From: Niastella vici
GTDB taxonomy: Bacteria; Bacteroidota; Bacteroidia; Chitinophagales; Chitinophagaceae
Direction of reading: 5' to 3'
DNA: 32,176 bases
Assembly: GCF_002077945.1 (NCBI RefSeq)
Contig: NZ_LVYD01000062.1
Location: 1 to 32,176 of the forward strand
Part shown: positions 23,228-31,830 of the stretch, in pieces
Position numbering within the stretch: position 1 is the first letter of the stretch
Layout: each line of letters begins with the position of its first letter
Position numbers and translations under genes: made by a program
Notes under the pieces: model-generated
Database searches by the model: none
The model's input: only the letters and a program-made list of their open reading frames with translations
What the model was told of the DNA's origin: nothing

Positions 23228-26200
23228 TGAAAAAAGTACTCGTTAACCAGTTAATCTACCGGTTTATGAGATTAGGATTGCTGCCATTATTATTGATCAC
23301 CGGTTTTACCGGTATTATGTATGCCCGCCCGGTACACGGGCAGGAAGTTCTGAATCAGCGCATTAACCTGGTTGCAGACAACAAGGAAGTAAAAACAGTA
23401 CTGAATGAGATCAGTCAAATTACAGATCTCAAATTTGTATACAGTTCCCAACGCATCCCGGTGCGGCAGAAAATATCCCTGGCTGCCCGCAACCAGCGTT
23501 TGGGCGAAGTACTGGAAATTTTATTGTCGCCATTGAACGTGTTGTATTTTGTATCGGGCAACCAGATCGTGCTCATGCGAAAGGGCGAAGCCTACAGCCT
23601 CGCCATGTTCATGACCGACGATCCGCGAAAGTCCCTGCTCGATGCGGAATCACCCGCAAAGAACATTACGGGTAAGGTAACCAACGACAACGGGGAACCG
23701 CTGAACGGGGTTTCGGTACTGGTGCGGGGAACTTCCCGCGGTACCAGCACCAATGAAAAAGGCGTGTTCGTGATACAGGCCGATGTGGGCGAAACGCTGG
23801 AGTTTTCGATGGTGGGCTACAAGCAATATGCCGTAAAGATCGGCGATGAAACCACTGTCAACATCAGGCTACAGCCCGAGCAAACCAACATGAACGAAGT
23901 GATCATTGTGGGGTATGGTACCCAGCGGCGGAGTTCATTGACCGGCGCTATCACCTCCGTTAATACAAAAGCCATCAATGAATTACCCGTAGCCAGTGTA
24001 GAACAGGCGCTGCAGGGCCGCGTGGCCGGTTTAACGGTTACCAACAACGGCGAACCGGGCCAATCGCCCATTGTACGCATCCGCGGGGTAAGCTCTATTA
24101 ACTTTGCTTCGGACCCATTATATGTTATCGATGGATTTCCCACCGCTAACCTCATCAATTTCGATAGCCGCGATATTGAATCGGTAGAAGTGCTGAAAGA
24201 TGCCAGTGCCGCTGCCATTTACGGATCGAGGGCCACTAACGGTGTTGTGCTCATTACCACCAAAAAGGGCAAACGCGGCAATAAGCTGAAAGTGACGCTC
24301 GATAGTTATGTAGGCACCCAGCGGCCCTGGAAAACCATCGATCTGTTGAATACAGAACAATACCTGCGTTATGAAGCAGCACTGAATGGAGCAGGGGGTG
24401 TAGGCCATCCACCCCGTTTACAGCCCGCCAATTTCAACCAGCCTATTTATGATGGTACCACGCAAACCTATGCGCAAACGAATACCGACTGGCAGGACGC
24501 CTATTTCAAAAGCGGCGTGCTCACGCAGCATAATTTATCGGTAAGTGGCGGCAATGACCTCAGCCGTTTTTTTACCTCAGCCGGTTATTTCAAACAGGAT
24601 GGCATTTCGCAAGGCGTATATTATGAACGGGGCAATTACCGCATTAACTCCGAACACAAAATAAGCAACGTATTCAATGTGGGGGAGAACCTGTTCCTGT
24701 CGTATTCAAAACAACGGTACGACAATACCACCGGAAACCGTACGCGGTTAGTGAATGTTATTCGTAACCTGCCTTATTTACCAGTGTATGACCCCACAAC
24801 AAAGGGTGGGTACAGAGGGGCTGAAAATAGTGTAGATGGCGCCGACCCTACCAACCCGGTTGAAGATGCGGTGCTGCTGGGCAATGCGGTTCGCAAAACA
24901 TTTAAAGTGCTTGGAACTGTATATGCCGATGTGAATTTCACCTCCTGGTTGAAGTTCCGTTCCACCTTTGGCGTTGACCATGTGAACCTGTTCCAGCACC
25001 AGTTCAAACCTATTTACAATGATAAGGGACGCAGCGATCCATTAGCAACAGTCGATGACGTGCGCACCTCCATCACTACCTTATTGTTCACCCAACAGCT
25101 TACCGCCGATAAAACTTTCGGCAATCATCACTTCACCGCTACCGGCGTATATGAAACGCAGAGTACCCGGTCGTATGGAGAGCAAATGACCGGTAACCAG
25201 GCCACCAATGATATAGAAACTATGTTTGGCGCAACGAATGTAGCAGCCTTCAGCACCAAAAGCGAGAACCTGCTGATCTCGTATGTAGGCAGGTTGAGCT
25301 ACGAGTTTGCCGGCAAGTATATGCTGAGTGCAGCCATCAGGCGCGATGGATTATCAGTGTGGGCGCCGGGCAATAAATTCGCCAATTTCCCCTCCGCCTC
25401 AGTAGGCTGGCGTATTGACCAGGAGCCCTTCATGCGCGGGATCAAACAGCTCTCTGAATTAAAGTTGCGCGGCGGTTATGGCGTAACCGGTTTAAATGGT
25501 ATAGGCATCTTTGGCAAACTGGCCAATTCACAACTGCCGAATGATTATCCCTGGCAGGCGATAGTAGCGTTGAATGGCGCCACTTATCCCTTTAACAATA
25601 CCATGCCATCGGGCGGTAACGCCTCTTTTTATAATGCCATCTCGAACCCTGGCCTGGAGTGGGAAAAAACAAAGCAGCTGAACATTGGCGTTGACCTGGG
25701 ATTATTCAATAACCGCATCACTTTATCGGCCGATTATTATCGCCGTAAAACAGATAACCTGATGCTGAACGTGCCAACACCCGGTTCATTCGGATTTGAA
25801 CGCGCCGGAGTACTGGCCAATGTAGGCGCTATGCAGAATAATGGATTCGACCTGCAATTGGGTTATAAAAAGAATATCGGCGATTTTCAATGGGATGTAA
25901 TCGGTAATATCAGCTTTATTACCAATAAAGTGCTCAGTCTGAATACGCCAAATGCGACCATCGACAATGGCGGTGACCAGGACTTTGGTGGCGGCGCACC
26001 TATTACCCGTACCAAGGCCGGTGAAGCCATACAATCTTTCTATGGGTATATTGTTGATGGCATCTTCCAGAGCGATGCCGAAGTGGCCAGCAGTCCGTTC
26101 CAGACCGACAAAACAAAAGCAGGTGACCTTAAGTTCAGGGACCTCAGCGGACCTGATGGCAAACCCGATGGACAGATCACTGCCGATGACCGCACTTTCC

Positions 26201-26736
26201 TCGGTAACTACCTGCCCGATTATACCTATTCCGTGAACTTCGGCGCCAATTATAAAAATTTTGACGCCAGCATCTTCTTCCAGGGCATACAGGGCAATAA
26301 GATCTTTAATGCGGCCCGTATCATCAGGGAAGGCATGCCGCGGTTATTTGGCGCCGGTACAGCCGTGCTGAATGCCTGGACGCCCTCCAATACCAATACC
26401 GATATTCCCAGGGCCGTTAGCGGCGATCCCAATCAGAACGTACGCCCATCTACGCGCTGGATAGAAAATGGTTCTTACCTGCGGTTAAAAAATATCATGA
26501 TAGGCTATACGATCCCGGGCAGCTTTTTGAAAACATATGTACATGGCACCATCAGCAGCTTCAGGGTGTATATTTCTTCCCAAAACCTGTTGACGGTTAC
26601 CAAATACAAAGGCTGGGACCCCGAGGTTGGATCGAAAGATATCAAACTGCCTAATGGAACGCTTACCAACGGAATCGATTTTGGGCAGTATCCTGCCGCC
26701 CGTTCATTCCAGTTTGGTGTGCAGGTAGGTTTTTAA
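23227..26736 (+). CDS. SusC/RagA-family TonB-dependent transporter with STN signalling domain
   Basis: 1169 residues. The signal peptide region runs to about residue 38 (PVHG/Q). It is followed by an STN (secretin/TonB N-terminal) domain, about 46-117 (INLVADNKEVKTVLNEI to NQIVLMRKG), then a carboxypeptidase-regulatory-like domain (about 147-218, ITGKVTNDNGEPLNGVSVLV). Next come a TonB-box-like segment (222-234, MNEVIIVGYGTQRR) and a plug with VRIRGVSSINFASDPLYVIDG and VEVLKDASAAAIYGSRATNGVVLITTKKG. The barrel follows to a terminal aromatic strand (FQFGVQVGF). The STN domain is expected to contact FecR, so the receptor both imports its substrate and triggers the sigma factor. The SusD gene follows after 31 bp (from its likely start). 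The substrate cannot be told from the sequence. Confidence 0.96.
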   Translation: MKKVLVNQLIYRFMRLGLLPLLLITGFTGIMYARPVHGQEVLNQRINLVADNKEVKTVLNEISQITDLKFVYSSQRIPVRQKISLAARNQRLGEVLEILLSPLNVLYFVSGNQIVLMRKGEAYSLAMFMTDDPRKSLLDAESPAKNITGKVTNDNGEPLNGVSVLVRGTSRGTSTNEKGVFVIQADVGETLEFSMVGYKQYAVKIGDETTVNIRLQPEQTNMNEVIIVGYGTQRRSSLTGAITSVNTKAINELPVASVEQALQGRVAGLTVTNNGEPGQSPIVRIRGVSSINFASDPLYVIDGFPTANLINFDSRDIESVEVLKDASAAAIYGSRATNGVVLITTKKGKRGNKLKVTLDSYVGTQRPWKTIDLLNTEQYLRYEAALNGAGGVGHPPRLQPANFNQPIYDGTTQTYAQTNTDWQDAYFKSGVLTQHNLSVSGGNDLSRFFTSAGYFKQDGISQGVYYERGNYRINSEHKISNVFNVGENLFLSYSKQRYDNTTGNRTRLVNVIRNLPYLPVYDPTTKGGYRGAENSVDGADPTNPVEDAVLLGNAVRKTFKVLGTVYADVNFTSWLKFRSTFGVDHVNLFQHQFKPIYNDKGRSDPLATVDDVRTSITTLLFTQQLTADKTFGNHHFTATGVYETQSTRSYGEQMTGNQATNDIETMFGATNVAAFSTKSENLLISYVGRLSYEFAGKYMLSAAIRRDGLSVWAPGNKFANFPSASVGWRIDQEPFMRGIKQLSELKLRGGYGVTGLNGIGIFGKLANSQLPNDYPWQAIVALNGATYPFNNTMPSGGNASFYNAISNPGLEWEKTKQLNIGVDLGLFNNRITLSADYYRRKTDNLMLNVPTPGSFGFERAGVLANVGAMQNNGFDLQLGYKKNIGDFQWDVIGNISFITNKVLSLNTPNATIDNGGDQDFGGGAPITRTKAGEAIQSFYGYIVDGIFQSDAEVASSPFQTDKTKAGDLKFRDLSGPDGKPDGQITADDRTFLGNYLPDYTYSVNFGANYKNFDASIFFQGIQGNKIFNAARIIREGMPRLFGAGTAVLNAWTPSNTNTDIPRAVSGDPNQNVRPSTRWIENGSYLRLKNIMIGYTIPGSFLKTYVHGTISSFRVYISSQNLLTVTKYKGWDPEVGSKDIKLPNGTLTNGIDFGQYPAARSFQFGVQVGF

Positions 26737-26767
26737 CCGGATGCTTTATTTAAAACAATTGACTATT

Positions 26768-28345
26768 ATGAAACCTAAGTATATAAAGTATAGTATCGGG
26801 GTCGCTTTGTTAATGGTGGTAACGATCATTGCCTGTGAAAAGCAACTCAATAAAACGAATCCCAGTTATCCCACGCTGGAAACCTATTTCCGCAATACCG
26901 ATGAATTGCTGAAAGGGACTAACTCTATTTATTCTATTGTTCACTCAGGATCATTGATAGGCCGCGAATGGTTCTTCATACATGACCTGCGCAGCGACGA
27001 TGTATCGTCGGGTGGGGGACAGCTGGAAGTACCACGGGCGCAAATATTGAACGGCGCCACCACACCCGATAACAAGGTGATGAGTGACGTATGGAACGGA
27101 TTGTATACCACTATTCACCGGGCCAATACCGTTATAAAATATGCACCTGGCGTTACCGGCGATCTGGCCCTGCGCGACCGGAACTTAGGAGAAGCAAAAT
27201 TCTTCAGAGCATGGGCGCTGTTTGAGCTGGTGTCAATGTGGGGGCCGGTACCTATGTACCTGGAGCCGGTAACATCACCCAGCCAGTTTCAGCCGCGGGC
27301 CACGGAAGCCAGCATTTATGAGCAGATCATAAAAGACTTTACCGATGCCGCAGCCGCTTTGCCACCCAGCTATCCCGATGCAGACCGTGGCCGCGTAACC
27401 AAAGGCGCAGCCAATGCCATGTTGGGCCGGGTGCAAATGCAGAAAGGCGATTACGGCGCCGCCAAAAACGCCTTGCTGGCCGTGAAGAACTCAGGCCTGT
27501 ACAGCATCAATATTCCTTACAGCGATAACTTCCTCGAAGAAACAGAGTTCAATCAGGAATCCATTTGGGAAGCCGTGTTCTTTGAGAACAAACCCAACAC
27601 GTTCAACTGGGGTGGCGAAACAGGGCCAAACGGCGATGATCCCAGTCAGGCCCAGGGAACGGTACGCAACCAGGAATATTCGCCTATTGCGTGGCGTAAC
27701 CTTATACCATCGAACCGGTTCCTGAATGAATTTGAGAATACGGCCACCGGGGCTGCGAAAACCGATCCGCGTTTTGCCATGACGGTGTATCAAACCGGCG
27801 ATAAGTATAACAATGGTGCTTCGGTGCTTACCGATGATGACCAAAACGGAAACTCATCTGTTTTGAACGGTGTTACCAAAAAAATAAGCTGGCGCAAGTT
27901 CATGATCATTTATAAACATGGCAAGGGCGGCGACCGCGCCGGTGGTGGCAATAACCAGCGCATCATACGGTATGCCGATGTACTGTTGATGCTGGCCGAA
28001 TGTGAAAATGAGCTGGGCAATAAGGACGTTGCCGTTGATTACCTGAACCAGGTGCGCGACCGCACCGGGGTGAACATGCCGCATTACCCCACCACGCAAT
28101 ACCCAACAGGAGATAAAACAGCCGTTACGCGCGCCATTATGCATGAAAGAACAGTAGAACTGGGCGATGAGGAAGTGCGTAACCGCGATATTTTGCGCTG
28201 GCGCAAAAAGGGATATTTCACGACAGATCCGCTGTCATATTTCAAGGCCGGCCGCGACGAGCTGCTGCCTATTCCGCAACAGGAAATTGACAACAACCCA
28301 CAGCTGGCTTCGGGTGGAATTAATAAACAGAATGGCGGGTATTAA
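26768..28345 (+). CDS. SusD/RagB-family outer-membrane lipoprotein
   Basis: 525 residues from the ATG at 26768. An in-frame ATG at 26741 exists but would add nine residues in front of a normal lipoprotein signal (MKPKYIKYSIGVALLMVVTIIAC, acylated Cys23), so the later start is preferred. Mature protein features are typical: NPSYPTLETYFRNTDELLKGTNSIYS early, LGEAKFFRAWALFELVSMWGPVPMY (SusD helical repeat), RYADVLLMLAECENELGN, ERTVELGDEEVRNRDILRWRKKG and LLPIPQQEID near the C-terminus. It partners the preceding SusC. The following FG-GAP lipoprotein gene starts about 120 bp downstream on the same strand. Confidence 0.95.
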   Translation: MKPKYIKYSIGVALLMVVTIIACEKQLNKTNPSYPTLETYFRNTDELLKGTNSIYSIVHSGSLIGREWFFIHDLRSDDVSSGGGQLEVPRAQILNGATTPDNKVMSDVWNGLYTTIHRANTVIKYAPGVTGDLALRDRNLGEAKFFRAWALFELVSMWGPVPMYLEPVTSPSQFQPRATEASIYEQIIKDFTDAAAALPPSYPDADRGRVTKGAANAMLGRVQMQKGDYGAAKNALLAVKNSGLYSINIPYSDNFLEETEFNQESIWEAVFFENKPNTFNWGGETGPNGDDPSQAQGTVRNQEYSPIAWRNLIPSNRFLNEFENTATGAAKTDPRFAMTVYQTGDKYNNGASVLTDDDQNGNSSVLNGVTKKISWRKFMIIYKHGKGGDRAGGGNNQRIIRYADVLLMLAECENELGNKDVAVDYLNQVRDRTGVNMPHYPTTQYPTGDKTAVTRAIMHERTVELGDEEVRNRDILRWRKKGYFTTDPLSYFKAGRDELLPIPQQEIDNNPQLASGGINKQNGGY

Positions 28346-28374
28346 TTAAAAGCCAAAAGCATAAGAAATTTAGC

Positions 28375-28454
28375 GATTTCGGGATTTAGCGATTTTGAGA
28401 TTTGTCTGAAAGGCAAAACCTGTCGAAATCTCGAAATCCCGAAATCTCGAAATC
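28375..28454. repeat. 30-bp imperfect inverted repeat between susD and the FG-GAP gene
   Basis: The arm at 28375-28404 and the reverse complement of 28425-28454 agree at about 25 of 30 positions, separated by 20 bp. Both arms are built from GATTTCGGGATTT/CGAGATTT words. Such palindromes are common between Bacteroidota genes. Here it could form a stem in the polycistronic mRNA and lower or separate expression of the downstream gene. No U-tract follows. Confidence 0.7.
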
Positions 28455-28467
28455 AGAAATACATTAT

Positions 28468-31400
28468 ATGTTTTCATCGCCCGCGTGCTGTTATCTGCGT
28501 TCACTGGTTTTATCTGTATTCGTACTATTGGCAGCTTGTACTACAGAACAAAAAGATACATTGTTCAGGTCATTGCCCTCAACAGCTACCAATATACATT
28601 TCATCAACCAGGTGAACGAGACCGACAGCACGCATTCCTTTATCAATGAATTTGGTTACATGGGTGGGGGAGTGGGTATTGGCGATTTCAATAACGATGG
28701 CTTAAAAGATATTTATTTCACCGGTAACCAGGTAAGCTCGAAACTGTATCTTAACAAAGGGGATAACCGCTTTGAAGATATTACCGAAAGCGCCCATTGC
28801 GGTACTACAGGCTGGGCAACGGGGGTAAGTGTGGTTGACATCAATAACGACGGGTACGACGATATTTATGTATGTGTGTTTGGAAAGAATTTGCTGCAGC
28901 GCGCCGCCAACCTGTTGTTTATTAACCAACACAATAACACTTTTAAAGAATCGGCTGCAGAATACGGACTGGCCGATACCAGTTACAGTACCCAGGCGGT
29001 GTTCCTTGATTATGACAAGGATGGCGACCTCGATATGTACCTCACGAATTACCTGCTCAGCAGCGGCAATGCCAATACTATTTATCCGCGCGATCAAACG
29101 GGCCGGTCACCGGCCAATGATAAATTGTATCGCAACGATGGTAACGGGGTTGCCGGGCATCCGGTATTTACCGATGTAACAATGGCGGCGAATATCAAAG
29201 AAGACGGATATGGATTAGGCGTGGTGGTGAGCGATTTCAACAATGATAACTGGCCCGATATCTATGTAGCCAATGATTTTTTATCGAACGATGAATTGTG
29301 GCTGAATAACCGCAATGGTACGTTCACCAATTGTATTGCGAAATCGATACAACACCAGAGTTACAGCAGCATGGGCGCCGATGCGGCCGACGTTAATAAC
29401 GACGGCTTGCCCGATGTGGTAACGCTCGATATGATGCCTGAGAATAATGAGCGACGCAAGCTTACCTGGAGTGTGATGAACTATGAGCGCTACCAGGCAG
29501 AGCGTTCATATGGCTATGAGCCCGAGTATATGCGCAATATGATGCAGTTGAATAATGGCAGTGTATCCGGTGTGCCGTTCTTCAGTGAGATCGGCGAAAT
29601 GGCCGGCATTGCCAATACCGACTGGAGCTGGAGCGTGTTGATGGCCGATTTTGATAATGATGGCTGGAAGGATGTGCACATTACCAATGGCATCGGGCGC
29701 GATTTTATCAATGCCGATTTCCTCGAGTTCAGTTCAACCGTAATGGGCCGTGTAAGCGATATACGGGAACAGCGGAAACTGATCAATGAAAAACTGGCCT
29801 CGTTGCATCATGTGGAGTTAGGCAATTATTTATACCGCAACAATGGCAATTATACGTTTACCGATGTGTCGCAACAGGCGGGGGTGAACGAAGCGTCGAT
29901 GTCGAACGGTGCGGCCTGGGCCGACCTCGACAATGATGGCGACCTCGACCTGGTGGTGAACAATATCAATAAAGAAGCTTTTGTACTCATCAATGGCACC
30001 AATGAAAAGAAGAAGCCGGTAACAAATCATTATATAAGTATAGCCCTGAAAGGAAATGGCGCCAACCGCCATGCGTTTGGCGCGAAAGTAAAAGTATATA
30101 CCGGCGATGAGGTGCAGGTACAGGAGCAGAACCCGGTGCGCGGGTATTTTTCAACGGTAGATACCAAACTGTTGTTTGGGTTGGGACAGCATACGCATAT
30201 CGATTCCATTGTTACCATTTGGCCCGATAATACCTTTCAGGTGTTGCGGCCCGTGGTGGTGGATTCGCTATTGGTTATAGATCAACAGCCGGCCGGAACG
30301 CGGCTTGCAACAGCCCCGGCAAACCAGCTGGCTGTTTTTTCAGATGTCACCGATGCCACACACATGGCATATAAGCATACAGAAAGTAATTACAACGACT
30401 TTGCGGTGCAACGGTTGTTGCCACAGAAATATTCGCAGTTGGGTCCATATATAGCCACCGCCGACGTTAACAAGGATGGACTCACTGATTTCTTCGTTGG
30501 CGGTGCTTTTAATTTCAGTGGCCGTTTGTTCATGCAGCAAAAGAACGGACAGTTCACGAGCGCGGCCCTTACAGACAGTATAAAGATGGAAGAAGACCAG
30601 GATTGCGTTTTCCTGGATGCCGATGGCGATGGAGATGCCGACCTGCTGGTCACCGGTGGCAATGTACAAATGGAAGAAGGCTCGGCGTATAATACGCCCC
30701 GGTTGTACCGGAACGACGGGAGCGGACATTTCCGGTTAGAAGCGAAGGCGATCCCATCGAACATCCGCCTTATTGCCGGCTGCGTACAGGCGACCGATTA
30801 CGATGGCGATGGCCAGCCCGACTTGTTTATTGGCAGCCGCGTTACGCGGCGCTATCCCTTGCCCGGGCGCAGCTATATATTGCACAACGACAAAGGCGTA
30901 TTTACCGACGTTACGGCAGCAGTATGCCCCGCGCTGCAGACACCCGGGATGGTTACCTCGGCCGTATGGACGGACCTCGACAACGACCACCAGCCCGACC
31001 TGGTGATAGCAGGGGAGTGGATGCCCGTACGGTTCTTTAAAAACGACCATGGCCATTTGCGCGAGATTACCCAGGCTACCGGATTGGGCAATAGGACCGG
31101 CATGTGGCGGAGTTTGGCCGCGGCCGATATTGATCACGATGGCGATATGGACCTGGTGGCCGGTAATTTGGGAATGAATTGCGATTACCAGGTGAGCGAC
31201 TCAACGCCGATGGAGTTGGTGGCTGCCGATCTGGATGGGAATGGCAGCATTGACCCCATACCGTTTTATTATATTAAGGACCACACCGGAGTTAAGCGTT
31301 TATACCCCGGCATCAACCGGCGGCAGTTTGCCGACCAGGTGCCGGCTATTAAGAAGCAGTACCTTCACCATGCGCAATATGCGCAGGCTACGTTCGACGA

Positions 31401-31830
31401 TATCTTCAAAGACAAACCGCGTGACAGCCTGACCCGCTTCACCTGCACCGAAACCCGCAGTTGCTGGCTCGAGAACACCGGGAATGGGCAATTCCGGTTT
31501 CACCCGCTGCCCCCCGAGGCGCAAATAGCGCCGGTGAACGCCATTGTGTGCGACGACCTCGATGGCGACGGGGTAACCGACCTGCTACTCGCAGGAAACG
31601 AATACCAGACGGACGTAATGACCGGCCGGTATGATGCCTCCTATGGCTGTTTTCTAAAAGGCATCGCCCACAAGAACTTTCTGGACATACCACCGGTGCG
31701 GAGTGGGTTTATCGTGCGTGGGGATGTGAAGGACATGGCGTTGGTGCGCCGCCCCGGTGGCCAAAAAATGGTAGTGGTGGCGGTCAATAATGATTCCCTG
31801 AAGGTTATGGGAATCAATTCATTGAAATAG
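28468..31830 (+). CDS. FG-GAP/VCBS-repeat lipoprotein with ASPIC/UnbV domain
   Basis: 1120 residues from the ATG at 28468. The signal ends in the lipobox LAAC (Cys24), giving a large surface or periplasmic lipoprotein. Many calcium-loop repeats of the FG-GAP/VCBS type follow, for example GDFNNDGLKD (72-81), DINNDGYDD, DYDKDGDLD, DVNNDGLPD, DFDNDGWKD and DLDNDGDLD. An ASPIC/UnbV segment (about 510-565, IALKGNGANRHAFGAKVKV to LLFGLGQ) comes next, and a second run of Asp-rich repeats (DADGDGDAD, DYDGDGQPD, DIDHDGDMD, DLDGDGVTD) ends the protein. The repeats should form one or two beta-propellers. The molecular role in Bacteroidota is unknown; members often follow SusC/SusD pairs and may bind the substrate. 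The upstream in-frame ATG at 28402 is rejected because it would translate the inverted repeat. Confidence 0.9.
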   Translation: MFSSPACCYLRSLVLSVFVLLAACTTEQKDTLFRSLPSTATNIHFINQVNETDSTHSFINEFGYMGGGVGIGDFNNDGLKDIYFTGNQVSSKLYLNKGDNRFEDITESAHCGTTGWATGVSVVDINNDGYDDIYVCVFGKNLLQRAANLLFINQHNNTFKESAAEYGLADTSYSTQAVFLDYDKDGDLDMYLTNYLLSSGNANTIYPRDQTGRSPANDKLYRNDGNGVAGHPVFTDVTMAANIKEDGYGLGVVVSDFNNDNWPDIYVANDFLSNDELWLNNRNGTFTNCIAKSIQHQSYSSMGADAADVNNDGLPDVVTLDMMPENNERRKLTWSVMNYERYQAERSYGYEPEYMRNMMQLNNGSVSGVPFFSEIGEMAGIANTDWSWSVLMADFDNDGWKDVHITNGIGRDFINADFLEFSSTVMGRVSDIREQRKLINEKLASLHHVELGNYLYRNNGNYTFTDVSQQAGVNEASMSNGAAWADLDNDGDLDLVVNNINKEAFVLINGTNEKKKPVTNHYISIALKGNGANRHAFGAKVKVYTGDEVQVQEQNPVRGYFSTVDTKLLFGLGQHTHIDSIVTIWPDNTFQVLRPVVVDSLLVIDQQPAGTRLATAPANQLAVFSDVTDATHMAYKHTESNYNDFAVQRLLPQKYSQLGPYIATADVNKDGLTDFFVGGAFNFSGRLFMQQKNGQFTSAALTDSIKMEEDQDCVFLDADGDGDADLLVTGGNVQMEEGSAYNTPRLYRNDGSGHFRLEAKAIPSNIRLIAGCVQATDYDGDGQPDLFIGSRVTRRYPLPGRSYILHNDKGVFTDVTAAVCPALQTPGMVTSAVWTDLDNDHQPDLVIAGEWMPVRFFKNDHGHLREITQATGLGNRTGMWRSLAAADIDHDGDMDLVAGNLGMNCDYQVSDSTPMELVAADLDGNGSIDPIPFYYIKDHTGVKRLYPGINRRQFADQVPAIKKQYLHHAQYAQATFDDIFKDKPRDSLTRFTCTETRSCWLENTGNGQFRFHPLPPEAQIAPVNAIVCDDLDGDGVTDLLLAGNEYQTDVMTGRYDASYGCFLKGIAHKNFLDIPPVRSGFIVRGDVKDMALVRRPGGQKMVVVAVNNDSLKVMGINSLK

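Noticed and set aside
26741..26767. Nine-residue longer start for the second SusD.
   Set aside because: It leaves only 4 bp after the SusC stop and places extra residues before a normal lipoprotein signal; the ATG at 26768 fits better.
28402..28467. N-terminal extension of the FG-GAP lipoprotein.
   Set aside because: It is a translation of the inverted repeat and would bury the lipoprotein signal peptide.
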